From Sediminibacillus terrae (GTDB lineage: Bacteria; Bacillota; Bacilli; Bacillales; Amphibacillaceae): a stretch of 64,000 nucleotides of DNA. The stretch is from the NCBI RefSeq assembly GCF_009602435.1, contig NZ_VZDQ01000023.1:310001-374000 (forward strand). The letters are read 5' to 3'. Below, one piece after another: positions 42,332 through 51,140 of the stretch (position 1 is its first letter; every line of letters starts with the position of its first letter). The notes below the pieces were generated by a model. The model was not told where the DNA came from. It worked only from the letters and a program-made list of their open reading frames with translations, and ran no database searches. The translations under genes and the position numbers were made by a program.

Positions 42332-43354
42332 ATAAAAACAGTTACGATAAAGGATGTCGCGCGAAAAGCTGGCGTGTCACCAAGCACGGTATCCCAGTAT
42401 GTCAACAAGCGATATCATTATATGGGGGAAAAAACAAAGAAGAAAGTCGCCGAAGCCATTGAAGAACTCGGCTTCCATCCGAATACAGTGGCAAGAAGTT
42501 TGAAACAAAAGAAAACGCTTACCATAGGGGTGATCATTTCTAATATTTTGCACCGGTATTCGACCGTTGTCAGCCGATCGATCGAAGACTATTGCTACAA
42601 TTTCGAATATCATACGATTATCTGCAACGCTGATGATGACCCGGAGAAAGAACAAAAATATGTGGAAATGCTGCTTGCCAAGCAGATAGACGGTTTGATA
42701 GTCGTTCCGACCAATCATAACCGGGAGCTTTACCAAAGTTTGAAAGACCGCAATATTCCGGTTGTTTTTCTCGATCGATACATCGAAGGGTTGGAAATAC
42801 CGACCGTCATCGTTGACAACCAAAAGGTTACCGAGCAGGCGATCAATCATTGGATTGAAGCTGGCCACAAGCGGATTTCCCTAATCACCGCACCGTTGAA
42901 GGTAAGCACGCGAATCGAAAGGGTACAAGGGTATAAGCAAGCATTGGCAAAGGCGGAGCTTCCGATAGAGGACGACTACCTACACCACGTAAAAATGAAG
43001 AATGTGCAGGATGTTTGCCGACAGATGATGGAACTGGCACAGCCTCCTACAGCTATTTTGGCAGCCAGTGACCTCGTTTTGATGGAGCTCGTGAAGTTTA
43101 TCAAGCAGGAGCATATCCAAGTACCGGAAGAACTGGCGGTGATGGTATTTGATGAGGTGCATTTGGCAGAATTGCATGAGCCGCCCATTACTACTATCAA
43201 TCAACCATTCTACGAAATGGGTCAAAAAGCAGCGAGCCTGCTGATGGATATGATCGACCACAAACAGGTGGAAGATAAAAAGTATGTGTTCGAGGCCACC
43301 ATCAATATAAGAGAATCGAGTGAAACCAAATTATTAGACAAAGGGGTTTTATAA
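42332..43354 (+). CDS. LacI family transcriptional regulator, apparent AUA start codon
   Basis: A 340-residue LacI-type regulator. The conserved HTH reads KTVTIKDVARKAGVSPSTVS, which requires reading upstream of the first GTG (42374). In that frame the only plausible start is ATA 42332, placed 7 nt after GGGAGAGGGGGG; no ATG, GTG or TTG lies between the ribosome binding site and the HTH. Either AUA is used as a rare start, which would keep the repressor level low, or the base is a mutation or error from ATG. Sensor domain from about residue 60. It is followed by dctP after one base. Confidence 0.85.
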   Translation: MKTVTIKDVARKAGVSPSTVSQYVNKRYHYMGEKTKKKVAEAIEELGFHPNTVARSLKQKKTLTIGVIISNILHRYSTVVSRSIEDYCYNFEYHTIICNADDDPEKEQKYVEMLLAKQIDGLIVVPTNHNRELYQSLKDRNIPVVFLDRYIEGLEIPTVIVDNQKVTEQAINHWIEAGHKRISLITAPLKVSTRIERVQGYKQALAKAELPIEDDYLHHVKMKNVQDVCRQMMELAQPPTAILAASDLVLMELVKFIKQEHIQVPEELAVMVFDEVHLAELHEPPITTINQPFYEMGQKAASLLMDMIDHKQVEDKKYVFEATINIRESSETKLLDKGVL

Positions 43355-43355
43355 T

Positions 43356-44366
43356 ATGAAAAAACGATTGGGAGTTATTTTTTCTGCACTCATTTTATCC
43401 GTTATGACTGCTTGCGGTGGAGGGGATACGGAAAATAGCAATGCTGCTGAAAATGGAAGCGTTAACTTGATTGCAGCTACGCAATTGAATTCAGATAGTG
43501 CCTTTGCCACCGGTTTTGAAAAATTCAAGGAAGTGATCGAATCGGAAACGGATGGCGATGTAACTGTTGAAATTCATACAGACGGCGCTTTGGGCGGGAA
43601 TGAAGATGAATTGGTGCAAAATCTGGAGTCCGGATCCGTCGATTTGGTTGTTGCTTCTCCAGGCTTTATGACACAAGCGGTGCAGGATGTGGACTTCTTC
43701 GCCCTTCCTTATTTGTTTGAAAGCCGGGACCATTGGAAAAAAGTTGTCGATGGAGAAGTAGGAGAAACCATTTTCAATAGAATCGAAGAAAACACCTCTT
43801 TCAAGATGCTTGGTTACTGGTCTGCTGGTGTCCGCAATTACTATGGTTTCAAACCTGTCGAAAAGCCTGAAGATCTAAAAGGTGTAAAGGTTCGTGTGCA
43901 AAACTCTCCAGTTGTTCAGGATACTTGGAAATCGTTTGGCGCCCAACCGGCTAACGTCGCGTGGAATGAAATGTATCAGGCACTGCAAAACAAAGTAATC
44001 GACGCAGCGGAAAATGACTTTACGAATATTTACCAGGCAAGCCATTATGAGCTGGCGGATTATATTTCGGAAACTGAACATGATTTCACCACCCGCCTAT
44101 TCTTTACAGCAGACAGAGTTTACGACCAGTTAAATGACGAACAAAAAGCCGCCTTTGACAAAGCGGCAAAAGAGGCAACGAAAGCTGCACTTGAAGCAGA
44201 TGATAAATTGGCGGAAGAATCCTTGAAAGCAATGGAAGAACAAGGGGTAAAAGTCAACGAGGTGGATAAGCAACCGTTCATCGATGCCACCGAACAAATC
44301 AGAAAAGATGCAGTCAAAAAGCTGGGAATGGAAGACTTGTATCAAAAAGTTCAAGAATTGAAATAA
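43356..44366 (+). CDS. TRAP transporter substrate-binding lipoprotein (DctP family)
   Basis: A 336-residue DctP-type protein. The signal peptide MKKRLGVIFSALILSVMTAC ends in a lipobox Cys. The binding domain includes LKGVKVRVQNSPVVQDTWKS, where the conserved Arg binds the substrate carboxylate, so the ligand is likely an acid sugar or other organic acid. AAAGGGG precedes ATG 43356. REP-like hairpins separate it from the membrane subunits. Confidence 0.93.
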   Translation: MKKRLGVIFSALILSVMTACGGGDTENSNAAENGSVNLIAATQLNSDSAFATGFEKFKEVIESETDGDVTVEIHTDGALGGNEDELVQNLESGSVDLVVASPGFMTQAVQDVDFFALPYLFESRDHWKKVVDGEVGETIFNRIEENTSFKMLGYWSAGVRNYYGFKPVEKPEDLKGVKVRVQNSPVVQDTWKSFGAQPANVAWNEMYQALQNKVIDAAENDFTNIYQASHYELADYISETEHDFTTRLFFTADRVYDQLNDEQKAAFDKAAKEATKAALEADDKLAEESLKAMEEQGVKVNEVDKQPFIDATEQIRKDAVKKLGMEDLYQKVQELK

Positions 44367-44468
44367 GACACCAAATATGTTGAGTATATAATCCAAACGA
44401 GCAAACAAAGGGGATAAGCAGTAAACAGCATAAATAAAAAACCAAACACCCGCCGCCCCGCATGAAAG

Positions 44469-44637
44469 TTGTCGGGGGACAACCAACATGCAGGGAAGGG
44501 GACAGACCCCGGAACCAGCATTTGAACTCTGACGAAACGAAACTTCCGGGGTCTGACCCCATTTCATCGGATTCGCGCCTGAAATAGAAGCGGAATGCTA
44601 TTATGACGGGATTTTCACCCTCATGGGGACTGACCCC
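44469..44637 (+). repeat. REP-like repeats between dctP- and dctQ-type genes
   Basis: GGGGACAGACCCCGGAA (44498-44514) and TTCCGGGGTCTGACCCC (44544-44560) pair with one mismatch, and GGGGACTGACCCC (44625-44637) is a further core. A separate small hairpin GTTGTCGGGGGACAAC lies at 44469-44484. The insertions sit inside an operon, and probably form mRNA hairpins between the binding protein and its membrane partners. There is no gene in 44367-44684. Confidence 0.8.
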
Positions 44638-44684
44638 GGTAGTGGTGCTTGGCGGGTTGGTTTTTAGATTGAGGGGTGTTATGT

Positions 44685-45179
44685 GTGAAGAAATTAATCA
44701 ATGGCTTAGCGAAGGTTCAATTGGTATTGGCCGCTATCTTTTTCATCGTTTTTATCGTGTGTGTGATTTTGCAGGTAGCATCCCGTTATATCCCGGGGAT
44801 TACTGTATTTTGGGCATCGACGATTGCAACGTATTCCTTCATATGGATGGTGTTCTTCGGAGCGGCAATCACCTTGCGTGAGAAGGAACACTTCAAGCTG
44901 ACCATTTTGCTGGATAAGCTGAAAGGGATGCCACTACTGGTTTTGCAAATCGTGATTCAACTGATTCTGATCTGGTTCGGCTATGTCATGGTAACCGATG
45001 GCTATGAAATCAGTCAGCAGTTCTGGGGTTGGACGGTCAACAGCATGCCGCAACTGAAACAAGGCTATATGTGGCTGATTCTGCCAATCACCGGGGTAAC
45101 TTTCATGATTTACGCATTAGAAAGCCTTATCGATGAAATTGTGAAATACCGTAAAGATAAAGGGGGGTATCAAGCATGA
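44685..45179 (+). CDS. TRAP transporter small permease (DctQ family)
   Basis: A 164-residue protein with four membrane segments and the family stretch YSFIWMVFFGAAITLREKEH. It bridges the binding protein and the large permease. GAGGGG is spaced for GTG 44685. It overlaps the large permease gene by four bases (ATGA). Confidence 0.92.
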   Translation: MKKLINGLAKVQLVLAAIFFIVFIVCVILQVASRYIPGITVFWASTIATYSFIWMVFFGAAITLREKEHFKLTILLDKLKGMPLLVLQIVIQLILIWFGYVMVTDGYEISQQFWGWTVNSMPQLKQGYMWLILPITGVTFMIYALESLIDEIVKYRKDKGGYQA

Positions 45180-46456
45180 CAGGCCTTTTACTTGTTCTAT
45201 TGTTCGCCATTTTGCTGATTATCGGTTTGCCGATCGCATTCGTCATTGCAGTAACCGCTTACGTGGGCATTGCCATGCTTGATACCATTCCGATGACAAC
45301 GGTCGTGCAAAGGATGTTTTCCGGCCTTGACTCCTTTATTTTGCTGGCTGTTCCGTTATTCATCCTTGCAGCCAACATCATGAACCAAGGAAAAATCTCC
45401 GATATGCTGATCAAATTCGCCGTGTCGCTCGTCGGGCATATCAAAGGCGGATTGGCGCAGGCGAACATCGTGGTTTCCATGTTTTTCGGGGGCATTTCCG
45501 GAGCATCGACGGCCGATACGGCGGGAGTCGGAAAAATTTTGATCCCCAACATGCTCCGTGAAAAATACAGCAAAGAAACATCAGTCGCGGTAACAGCCGC
45601 TTCTTCGACCATGGGAATGATCATCCCGCCTAGTATTCCAATGGTGATCTACGGAAGCATTGCCAATGTGTCAGTCGGAAAAATGTTTATGGCCGGTATC
45701 ATCCCGGGGCTTGCCATCGGAATCGCGCAGATGATTTATGTGAATTTTGTCGCCAAAAAGCATGGTTATCCTAGTCATCAACGGATGAAAGTCGGCGAGA
45801 TTCTTAAAGAAGGGCTGAAAAGTCTGCCGCCCCTTCTGACACCGATCATTATTTTAGGCGGAATCGTCGCAGGTATCGTTACACCGACAGAGGCAGCGGT
45901 AATCGCTTGTATCTATGCGTTTATTCTATCTTTCTTCTTTTATCGGACCATCAAGATAAAAGATTTGATGCCTATTTTGTATGACACATTGAAACTAAGC
46001 TCGCTGACATTGTTTGCGTTGGCAGCTGCCAGTGCATTAGGCCGCTTGATCAGCTATTACAATCTGCCGGTAGTCATCGGCAATTTCTTCACCCAGTACA
46101 TGCCGTACAAATGGTTGTTCATTGTCGCTGTCATCATCCTGTTCCTGTTGATCGGCATGATTCTGGACACAGTTCCGGCTATCATTTTGTTCGTACCGAT
46201 CGTTCTGCCGACTGCTTTGAACCTAGGAGTAGACCCAATCCACATCGGCGTCGTGATCATGATGTGCCTGGCAATCGGATTGGTAACACCGCCGTACGGT
46301 CTGTGCCTTTTACTGGCAAGCCAGATTGCCAAACTTCAAATCGGCAAATCATTCCGTGCCGTATTGCCCTATATCGGCATCATACTAATAGTGATTTTGC
46401 TTATCGCATTTGTGCCGGCTGTTTTCATGTGGCTGCCGACCATGTTTGACATCTAA
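45176..46456 (+). CDS. TRAP transporter large permease (DctM family)
   Basis: A 426-residue DctM protein with about 12 membrane segments, including GLDSFILLAVPLFILAANIM, GGISGASTADTAGVGK and MIIPPSIPMVIYG, all characteristic. It carries substrate with sodium or proton symport. It is coupled by overlap to the small permease. Confidence 0.95.
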   Translation: MTGLLLVLLFAILLIIGLPIAFVIAVTAYVGIAMLDTIPMTTVVQRMFSGLDSFILLAVPLFILAANIMNQGKISDMLIKFAVSLVGHIKGGLAQANIVVSMFFGGISGASTADTAGVGKILIPNMLREKYSKETSVAVTAASSTMGMIIPPSIPMVIYGSIANVSVGKMFMAGIIPGLAIGIAQMIYVNFVAKKHGYPSHQRMKVGEILKEGLKSLPPLLTPIIILGGIVAGIVTPTEAAVIACIYAFILSFFFYRTIKIKDLMPILYDTLKLSSLTLFALAAASALGRLISYYNLPVVIGNFFTQYMPYKWLFIVAVIILFLLIGMILDTVPAIILFVPIVLPTALNLGVDPIHIGVVIMMCLAIGLVTPPYGLCLLLASQIAKLQIGKSFRAVLPYIGIILIVILLIAFVPAVFMWLPTMFDI

Positions 46457-46465
46457 ATAGAAAAT

Positions 46466-46509
46466 GAAAAGCAGCCAAGCGCACCGGGCGTCATGTTCGG
46501 CTGCTTTTC
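46466..46509 (+). terminator. Intercistronic hairpin between dctM and the kinase gene
   Basis: GAAAAGCAGCC and GGCTGCTTTTC form an 11-bp perfect stem, followed by C. It may be a partial terminator that lowers expression of the downstream enzymes. Confidence 0.6.
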
Positions 46510-46535
46510 CAGTTCACACAAAGGAAGTGTTTCAA

Positions 46536-47489
46536 ATGCTGGACGTAATAACAATCGGAGATGGAATGATCACTTTCAATCCCAAAAGTACCGGACCGAT
46601 GCGGTTTGTAAACGAGTTTGAACGCAAAGTGGGGGGAGCAGAACTGAATTTTGCCGTAGGCTGCGCCCGGCTTGGACTTCGCAGCGGCTGGATCAGCCGG
46701 GTCGGGAAAGACGAATTTGGAAAGTTCATACTCAACTTTATGCGCGGGGAAGGAGTCGACGTCACGGAAGCCCGCCTTGTCGAGGGATACCCGACTTCTG
46801 TCAATTTTAAAGAAATTCGTGAATCCGGGGATGGCAAAACGTTTTATTATCGGGAAAAATCACCGACCGAAACGATGACGTTGGAAGACATTGACGAAGC
46901 CTACATCAAACAAGCAAAAATCCTTCATATTACCGGCGTTTTTCCGGCAATATCTGAACGGAATGTCGAATTGGTCAGAAGGACCATTTCACTCGCAAAA
47001 AAACACGGATTGAAGGTTTCTTTCGACCCGAATATCCGGTTGAAGCTGTGGAGCAAAGCAAGAGCGAGGGAAGTGCTCAAATCTTTTCTCCCGGATGTCG
47101 ATATCCTGTTAGCGGGAATTGAGGAGTTGAGTTTCCTTTTCGAGATGGATGAAAAGGAAACGGAATTGGTCGAGAAGCTCGAGCCTTTTGGCATAGAAGC
47201 CATTGTCATCAAAAAAGGAGCTGACGGCAGTGTCGGATATATACATGGCCAACGCTTGCAAGCCCCTGGTTTCCTTGTAGGAAAAGTGGTCGATACAGTA
47301 GGGGCCGGGGACGGATTCGATGCAGGATTCATCTATGCATGGAATCAAGATTGGCCTGCCGAACGGATGTTGACGTTTGCCAATGCAGTGGGAGCGCTCG
47401 TTGTTTCCGTGGCTGGTGACAATGAGGGCTTGCCTGATTTAGATGAAGTGTTGGAAATGATAGGGGAGAAAAAACGAATCGAACGGTAG
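46536..47489 (+). CDS. PfkB-family sugar kinase, KdgK-like
   Basis: A 317-residue ribokinase-fold kinase, starting LDVITIGDGMITFNPKSTGP, with GGAELNFAVGCARLG and the catalytic DTVGAGDGFDAGF (the second Asp is the base). FYYREKSP matches the Tyr-Arg substrate site of 2-keto-3-deoxygluconate kinases. However, no KDPG aldolase gene follows; HPS and PHI genes do, so the true substrate may be a different keto-sugar or keto-acid. GGAAGTG precedes ATG 46536. Confidence 0.85.
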   Translation: MLDVITIGDGMITFNPKSTGPMRFVNEFERKVGGAELNFAVGCARLGLRSGWISRVGKDEFGKFILNFMRGEGVDVTEARLVEGYPTSVNFKEIRESGDGKTFYYREKSPTETMTLEDIDEAYIKQAKILHITGVFPAISERNVELVRRTISLAKKHGLKVSFDPNIRLKLWSKARAREVLKSFLPDVDILLAGIEELSFLFEMDEKETELVEKLEPFGIEAIVIKKGADGSVGYIHGQRLQAPGFLVGKVVDTVGAGDGFDAGFIYAWNQDWPAERMLTFANAVGALVVSVAGDNEGLPDLDEVLEMIGEKKRIER

Positions 47490-47510
47490 AAAGCGAAGGA
47501 GGAATGTTCC

Positions 47511-48131
47511 GTGAAATTACAAGTGGCGTTGGATCGCCTGTCATGGCCTGAATGCTTTGCGGTAATCGAATCTGTGAGGGGTTCTGTTGATTACATTGAA
47601 ATAGGTACCGGTACCATCAAAGAATTCGGTGTTGAAATCATCAAAGCGATGAAACAAGCCTATCCAGAAAAAACATTGGTCGCTGATATGAAAATTTGCG
47701 ATGCGGGTAAGCATGAAACGGCATTGGCGTTGGATGCAGGAGCTGATGTTATCACAGTAATGGGATTCGCACCATTGCAAACGATAAGGGACTGTGTCGA
47801 AGTGGCTGATCAGTCCGGCAAGCAGATCATGGTAGACTTGCTTGGAATCAGGAGTCGCGAAAAGATAGAAGAACTGGTGGGGAGTGGAGCCGAATTGTTA
47901 TCGCTTCACATCGGCAAAGACGAACAGAAGAGCGGCGGACTGGAGGCGGAGCATTTTCGCCTGGTCGAAGGGCTGAACGGTGTCCAAACTGCTGTGGCTG
48001 GGGGAATCAATCAAGACAGCCTGCCGGCATTCATGGAGCACCGTCCGGATATCGTTATCGTCGGGAGTGCGATCACAAAAGCTGTGAACAAGGAAGAAGC
48101 TGCCAAAACGATTAAAGGGATGATCGAATGA
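47511..48131 (+). CDS. hxlA: 3-hexulose-6-phosphate synthase-like (OMP decarboxylase family)
   Basis: A 206-residue beta/alpha barrel starting MKLQVALDRL. The metal and catalytic signature is DMKICDAGKHE (DxKxxD), with LHIGKDEQKSG downstream. HPS condenses formaldehyde with ribulose-5-phosphate; close relatives decarboxylate 3-keto-L-gulonate-6-phosphate. The partner PHI gene favours HPS, but the catabolic context leaves room for a decarboxylase. The start is GTG 47511, with GGAGGAA upstream. Coupled by ATGA to the next gene. Confidence 0.85.
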   Translation: MKLQVALDRLSWPECFAVIESVRGSVDYIEIGTGTIKEFGVEIIKAMKQAYPEKTLVADMKICDAGKHETALALDAGADVITVMGFAPLQTIRDCVEVADQSGKQIMVDLLGIRSREKIEELVGSGAELLSLHIGKDEQKSGGLEAEHFRLVEGLNGVQTAVAGGINQDSLPAFMEHRPDIVIVGSAITKAVNKEEAAKTIKGMIE

Positions 48132-48691
48132 AAAATATGAACCAAATCCTCGATACAGTCGGGAAAGAAATCACAGGAGTACTTAACCAGGTAGATACCG
48201 AGAGCGTTCAGCGCCTTGCTGAAGAATTGAACAGCGCCAAGCGGATTTTTGTCGACGGTGAGGGACGCACCGGCCTGATGGGGAAAGCATTTGCCATGCG
48301 GTTGATGCATGCTGGTTTTCCGGTGTATGTGGTCGGTGAGACTATCACGCCAAGCATAGCGGCAGACGACTTATATGTGGCACTTTCCGGTTCTGGTTCG
48401 ACCGGCGGCACGTACACGAAAGCTGATAAAGCACGAGAAGTAGGTGCCAGAGTTGCAGCGGTTACTGCGAATCCTGAGTCCCCTTTGAGTCAGCTGGCTC
48501 ATCATGCTGTCTACCTGCCGACAGCAACGAAAAAAAGGTTGGCACATGAGCCTGATACAATCCAGCCGCTCGGCAATCAGTTTGACCAAACCTTGCATTT
48601 AGTGTTGGACGCTTCAATTATTTACGCAATAGAAGCGTTCAAGAGCACCAGTCACGAGGCACTAAAACAACAGCATACAAATTTGGAATAA
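48128..48691 (+). CDS. hxlB: 6-phospho-3-hexuloisomerase
   Basis: A 187-residue SIS-domain isomerase with the family stretch KAFAMRLMHAGFPVYVVGET, ITPSIAADDL and SGSGSTGGT. It converts D-arabino-3-hexulose-6-phosphate to fructose-6-phosphate. With the gene before it this gives the RuMP pair, here without the HxlR regulator and instead under a LacI-type regulator. Confidence 0.92.
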   Translation: MKNMNQILDTVGKEITGVLNQVDTESVQRLAEELNSAKRIFVDGEGRTGLMGKAFAMRLMHAGFPVYVVGETITPSIAADDLYVALSGSGSTGGTYTKADKAREVGARVAAVTANPESPLSQLAHHAVYLPTATKKRLAHEPDTIQPLGNQFDQTLHLVLDASIIYAIEAFKSTSHEALKQQHTNLE

Positions 48692-48697
48692 GATTTT

Positions 48698-48728
48698 AAA
48701 AGGGACTGTCAAACCGATAGTCCCTTTT
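48698..48728. terminator. REP-derived terminator after the HPS/PHI operon
   Basis: AAAAGGGACTGTC and GATAGTCCCTTTT form a stem with REP-like core, followed by TG. Near-identical in plan to the element at 8900-8940. Confidence 0.8.
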
Positions 48729-48756
48729 GTTATTGGGGTTTTATTGTGGGGAAGTA

Positions 48757-48954
48757 TTATGACATAGCGTAGGCAAACAAAGCAAAGAATGTTACGATTA
48801 CCCAAATCAGCGGATGGATTCCTGTGTTTTCAAGAACGAAATCATGATAGCTTTTGGAAAAAGAAGAAAAGAAAAACCGAGCATTACCGAGTACAATTAG
48901 CATCCCATTGATAAAGGGTGTAACGTATTTCTGTGAAAAGCTGCGGATTTTGAT
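48757..48954 (-). pseudogene. Small membrane protein frame without a standard start codon
   Basis: On the minus strand an open frame of 65 codons ends at TAA 48757. It reads YVTPFINGMLIVLGNARFFF, then SKSYHDFVLENTGIHPLIWV and IVTFFALFAYAMS: two membrane segments with a charged loop, clearly protein-like. AAAAAGGTGA precedes it, but the frame opens with ATC codons; the first in-frame ATG is 10 codons in. Either a rare start, a frameshift from the overlapping MKKVNQNPQ frame, or a decayed gene. Family not recognised. Confidence 0.45.
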
Positions 48955-49025
48955 TCACCTTTTTCATGGTTTTTCGAAAAGTGTTTCATGCACATTAAGG
49001 ATCCTAGTTTAGAGAACAAAAAGAA

Positions 49026-49055
49026 GGATGACAGCTTATTTGCAAGTTGTCATCC
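49026..49055 (-). terminator. Terminator after the PBP gene
   Basis: GGATGACA and TGTCATCC form an 8-bp stem extended by CTT-AAG pairs; on the minus strand TTCTTTTTG follows. Confidence 0.7.
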
Positions 49056-49091
49056 CTCTTCACTGTCTTCCCGGCAGTCAATAGCTGGAAG

Positions 49092-51113
49092 CTATTTTAT
49101 TTCCTGTAATGCTTCAACGGCCCGGTCGACTACGATATGGCTGCCACCTTGTTCTTTCACGTTTTCCATCATCATGGAAATTAAGAGGTCTTCATCTTCA
49201 GGATAGGTGACGAACCAACCGTTTTCCTCGGCATTTTCATCGTCCAGGCTTTTTTTCAATTCGGCCGTTCCTGTTTTCCCGGACAAATTGATGTCCAACG
49301 AAGCTGCACTGTGCGCCGTCCCGTTCGGAGCGGACACGACCTTGCGAAGTGCATCGCGGATTGTATCGATGTTTTTCCCGCTGACGATGCCTTCCTTCCA
49401 AACCTTGCTGTCTTCTTCACTTTCTTCCAAGGTCGGCTGAATCATATTACCGTCGTTTAGCAAAATGGTGTAGGCAACTGCCAGATGCAGTGCACTCATT
49501 TCCAATTGGCCTTGACCGTAGCTTGTGTCGGCCAACATTGCTTCACTATCGATTTCACCATTATTGGAAACGGTCGAAGCCTCGATTGGATAGGTGTAAG
49601 GGAAGTCTTCCCCGACACCAAATTGGTTAAGGCCGTCAATCAATTTGTCGGAGCCGATTTCCAGCGCCTGCTGAGCGAAGTAAATATTATCGGATCGGAC
49701 GAGTGCATCTGTCAAATCGACAGGGCTGCCTTCAGATACCCGTGTTACACGATAGTCACCCCAGGACTCATCTTTTTGCCAGGTGAGACCGTTGATTTCG
49801 ATTGCTTCTTTCGGATCGATTGCCCCTGTTTCAAGTCCGATTGCTGCGGTAATCGGTTTAATCGAAGATCCTGGGGCAAAAGTAGCGCTGAAACGGTTTT
49901 GCAGCGGCTTTTGTTCGTCCTCCTGCAATTCTTTCAGTCTTGATTGACTGATGCCATATGCAAGTTCGTTAGGATCGAATCCAGGTGCACTCACAAGTGC
50001 GAGTGTTTCACCGGTTTTCGGCTGTATAGCAGCGGCTGTCCCTGTTTGATCCTCGTACGAATCGTAAATCGATTGCTGGATATCTGCATCAATGGTGACC
50101 GTGATATCTTCTCCGTCTTTGACTTCCTTCTGGGTCAGTATCTGGTCTTCTTCTCCTTCTTTCGTAACAGCAATCGTCACTCCGGATTCTCCCTTGAGAC
50201 GGTCTTCAAACAATAATTCCAATCCTCGTTTTCCGATAACGTCTCCATTGGAATACGCACCCGGCTCTGCTTCTTCCATTTCTTCTGCAGTGACAGAGCC
50301 GATATATCCGACCAGATGAGAAGCCGACTCCCCGTATGGATAAACCCTGCCGGTGGTAGTTTGGCTCAACACCGGTCCTAGTTCAAACAAGGCATCCAGT
50401 TGTTCTTTGTTTGTTTTTGGTACTTTTTTCAGCGGAACAAAGGAGTCATCTTGCACCCATTCAGCGTTCAAAGCTGTATTGATGGAATCGACATTCATTG
50501 CTAGAAGGTCGGCTATTTCTTTTTTTGTTTCTTCTGCGTTTTCCCCGAATTCCCCGGGAACGACGCCGATTTCGTAAATTTCTTCATTTATTGCAAGTCC
50601 GTTTTGATTCCGATCGAAAATCTCCCCTCTTTCAGGAGACTCGCTTTGGAACGAAATTTCCCCGCCATCCTTCAATTGCGGAAAAATGTAGCCTGGATCC
50701 CAATTGACTACCCAGTCAGTCTCTCCATCTTCATCTTCTATCTTGTTCATCGTGGCTTGATAATCAAAAGATATCGGTCCACCGATGGTATCCATTTCAA
50801 CTGAAAGCGGGAAAGAAGCTTTATCTTCCTCTTCGCTGTTTTCTTCCCCTTCTTCAGGTTTTTCATAGCTGACACTCAGATTTTCCACATTTAAATCGTT
50901 ATAGATTTTTTCGTACCGATCGACGAATTCCTCGGTTGGGTAAGCCTCTTTAGATTCGGAAGAAGCCATTTTATACATAGCTTCAAAATCCTTATCGTTC
51001 CAGTGTCCTACAAATTCATCCATCCGTTTTTTGGGGGTGACTTCATCGTTGGAACAAGCTGACAGTCCCAATATCAGTGTAACCATTGCTAGCAAACTAT
51101 AAATTTTTCTCAC
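49092..51113 (-). CDS. pbpC: Penicillin-binding transpeptidase, PBP3/MecA-like lipoprotein
   Basis: A 673-residue class B PBP. The signal peptide ends LILGLSAC (lipobox Cys). The N-terminal MecA_N/NTF2-like domain spans about residues 25-150, then the dimerisation domain, then the transpeptidase with Ser416 in GSSIKP, SDN in RSDNIYFA and KTG in SGKTGTAE. It crosslinks peptidoglycan at the outer membrane face. B. subtilis PBP3 (pbpC) has this same layout, and MecA-like PBPs can have low beta-lactam affinity. It follows an LCP gene by 27 nt on the same strand. Confidence 0.92.
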   Translation of the reverse strand: MRKIYSLLAMVTLILGLSACSNDEVTPKKRMDEFVGHWNDKDFEAMYKMASSESKEAYPTEEFVDRYEKIYNDLNVENLSVSYEKPEEGEENSEEEDKASFPLSVEMDTIGGPISFDYQATMNKIEDEDGETDWVVNWDPGYIFPQLKDGGEISFQSESPERGEIFDRNQNGLAINEEIYEIGVVPGEFGENAEETKKEIADLLAMNVDSINTALNAEWVQDDSFVPLKKVPKTNKEQLDALFELGPVLSQTTTGRVYPYGESASHLVGYIGSVTAEEMEEAEPGAYSNGDVIGKRGLELLFEDRLKGESGVTIAVTKEGEEDQILTQKEVKDGEDITVTIDADIQQSIYDSYEDQTGTAAAIQPKTGETLALVSAPGFDPNELAYGISQSRLKELQEDEQKPLQNRFSATFAPGSSIKPITAAIGLETGAIDPKEAIEINGLTWQKDESWGDYRVTRVSEGSPVDLTDALVRSDNIYFAQQALEIGSDKLIDGLNQFGVGEDFPYTYPIEASTVSNNGEIDSEAMLADTSYGQGQLEMSALHLAVAYTILLNDGNMIQPTLEESEEDSKVWKEGIVSGKNIDTIRDALRKVVSAPNGTAHSAASLDINLSGKTGTAELKKSLDDENAEENGWFVTYPEDEDLLISMMMENVKEQGGSHIVVDRAVEALQEIK

Positions 51114-51140
51114 GTAGTGAACCCTTCCTTTCTTTTATCG

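Noticed and set aside
42374-43354. GTG 42374 as the start of the LacI-type gene
   Set aside because: It would remove the first half of the DNA-binding helix-turn-helix and has no ribosome binding site at the right distance.
46536-47489. Firm assignment as KDG kinase in the classical KDG pathway
   Set aside because: No KDPG aldolase or uronate isomerase gene is nearby, and HPS/PHI genes follow, so the substrate is left open.
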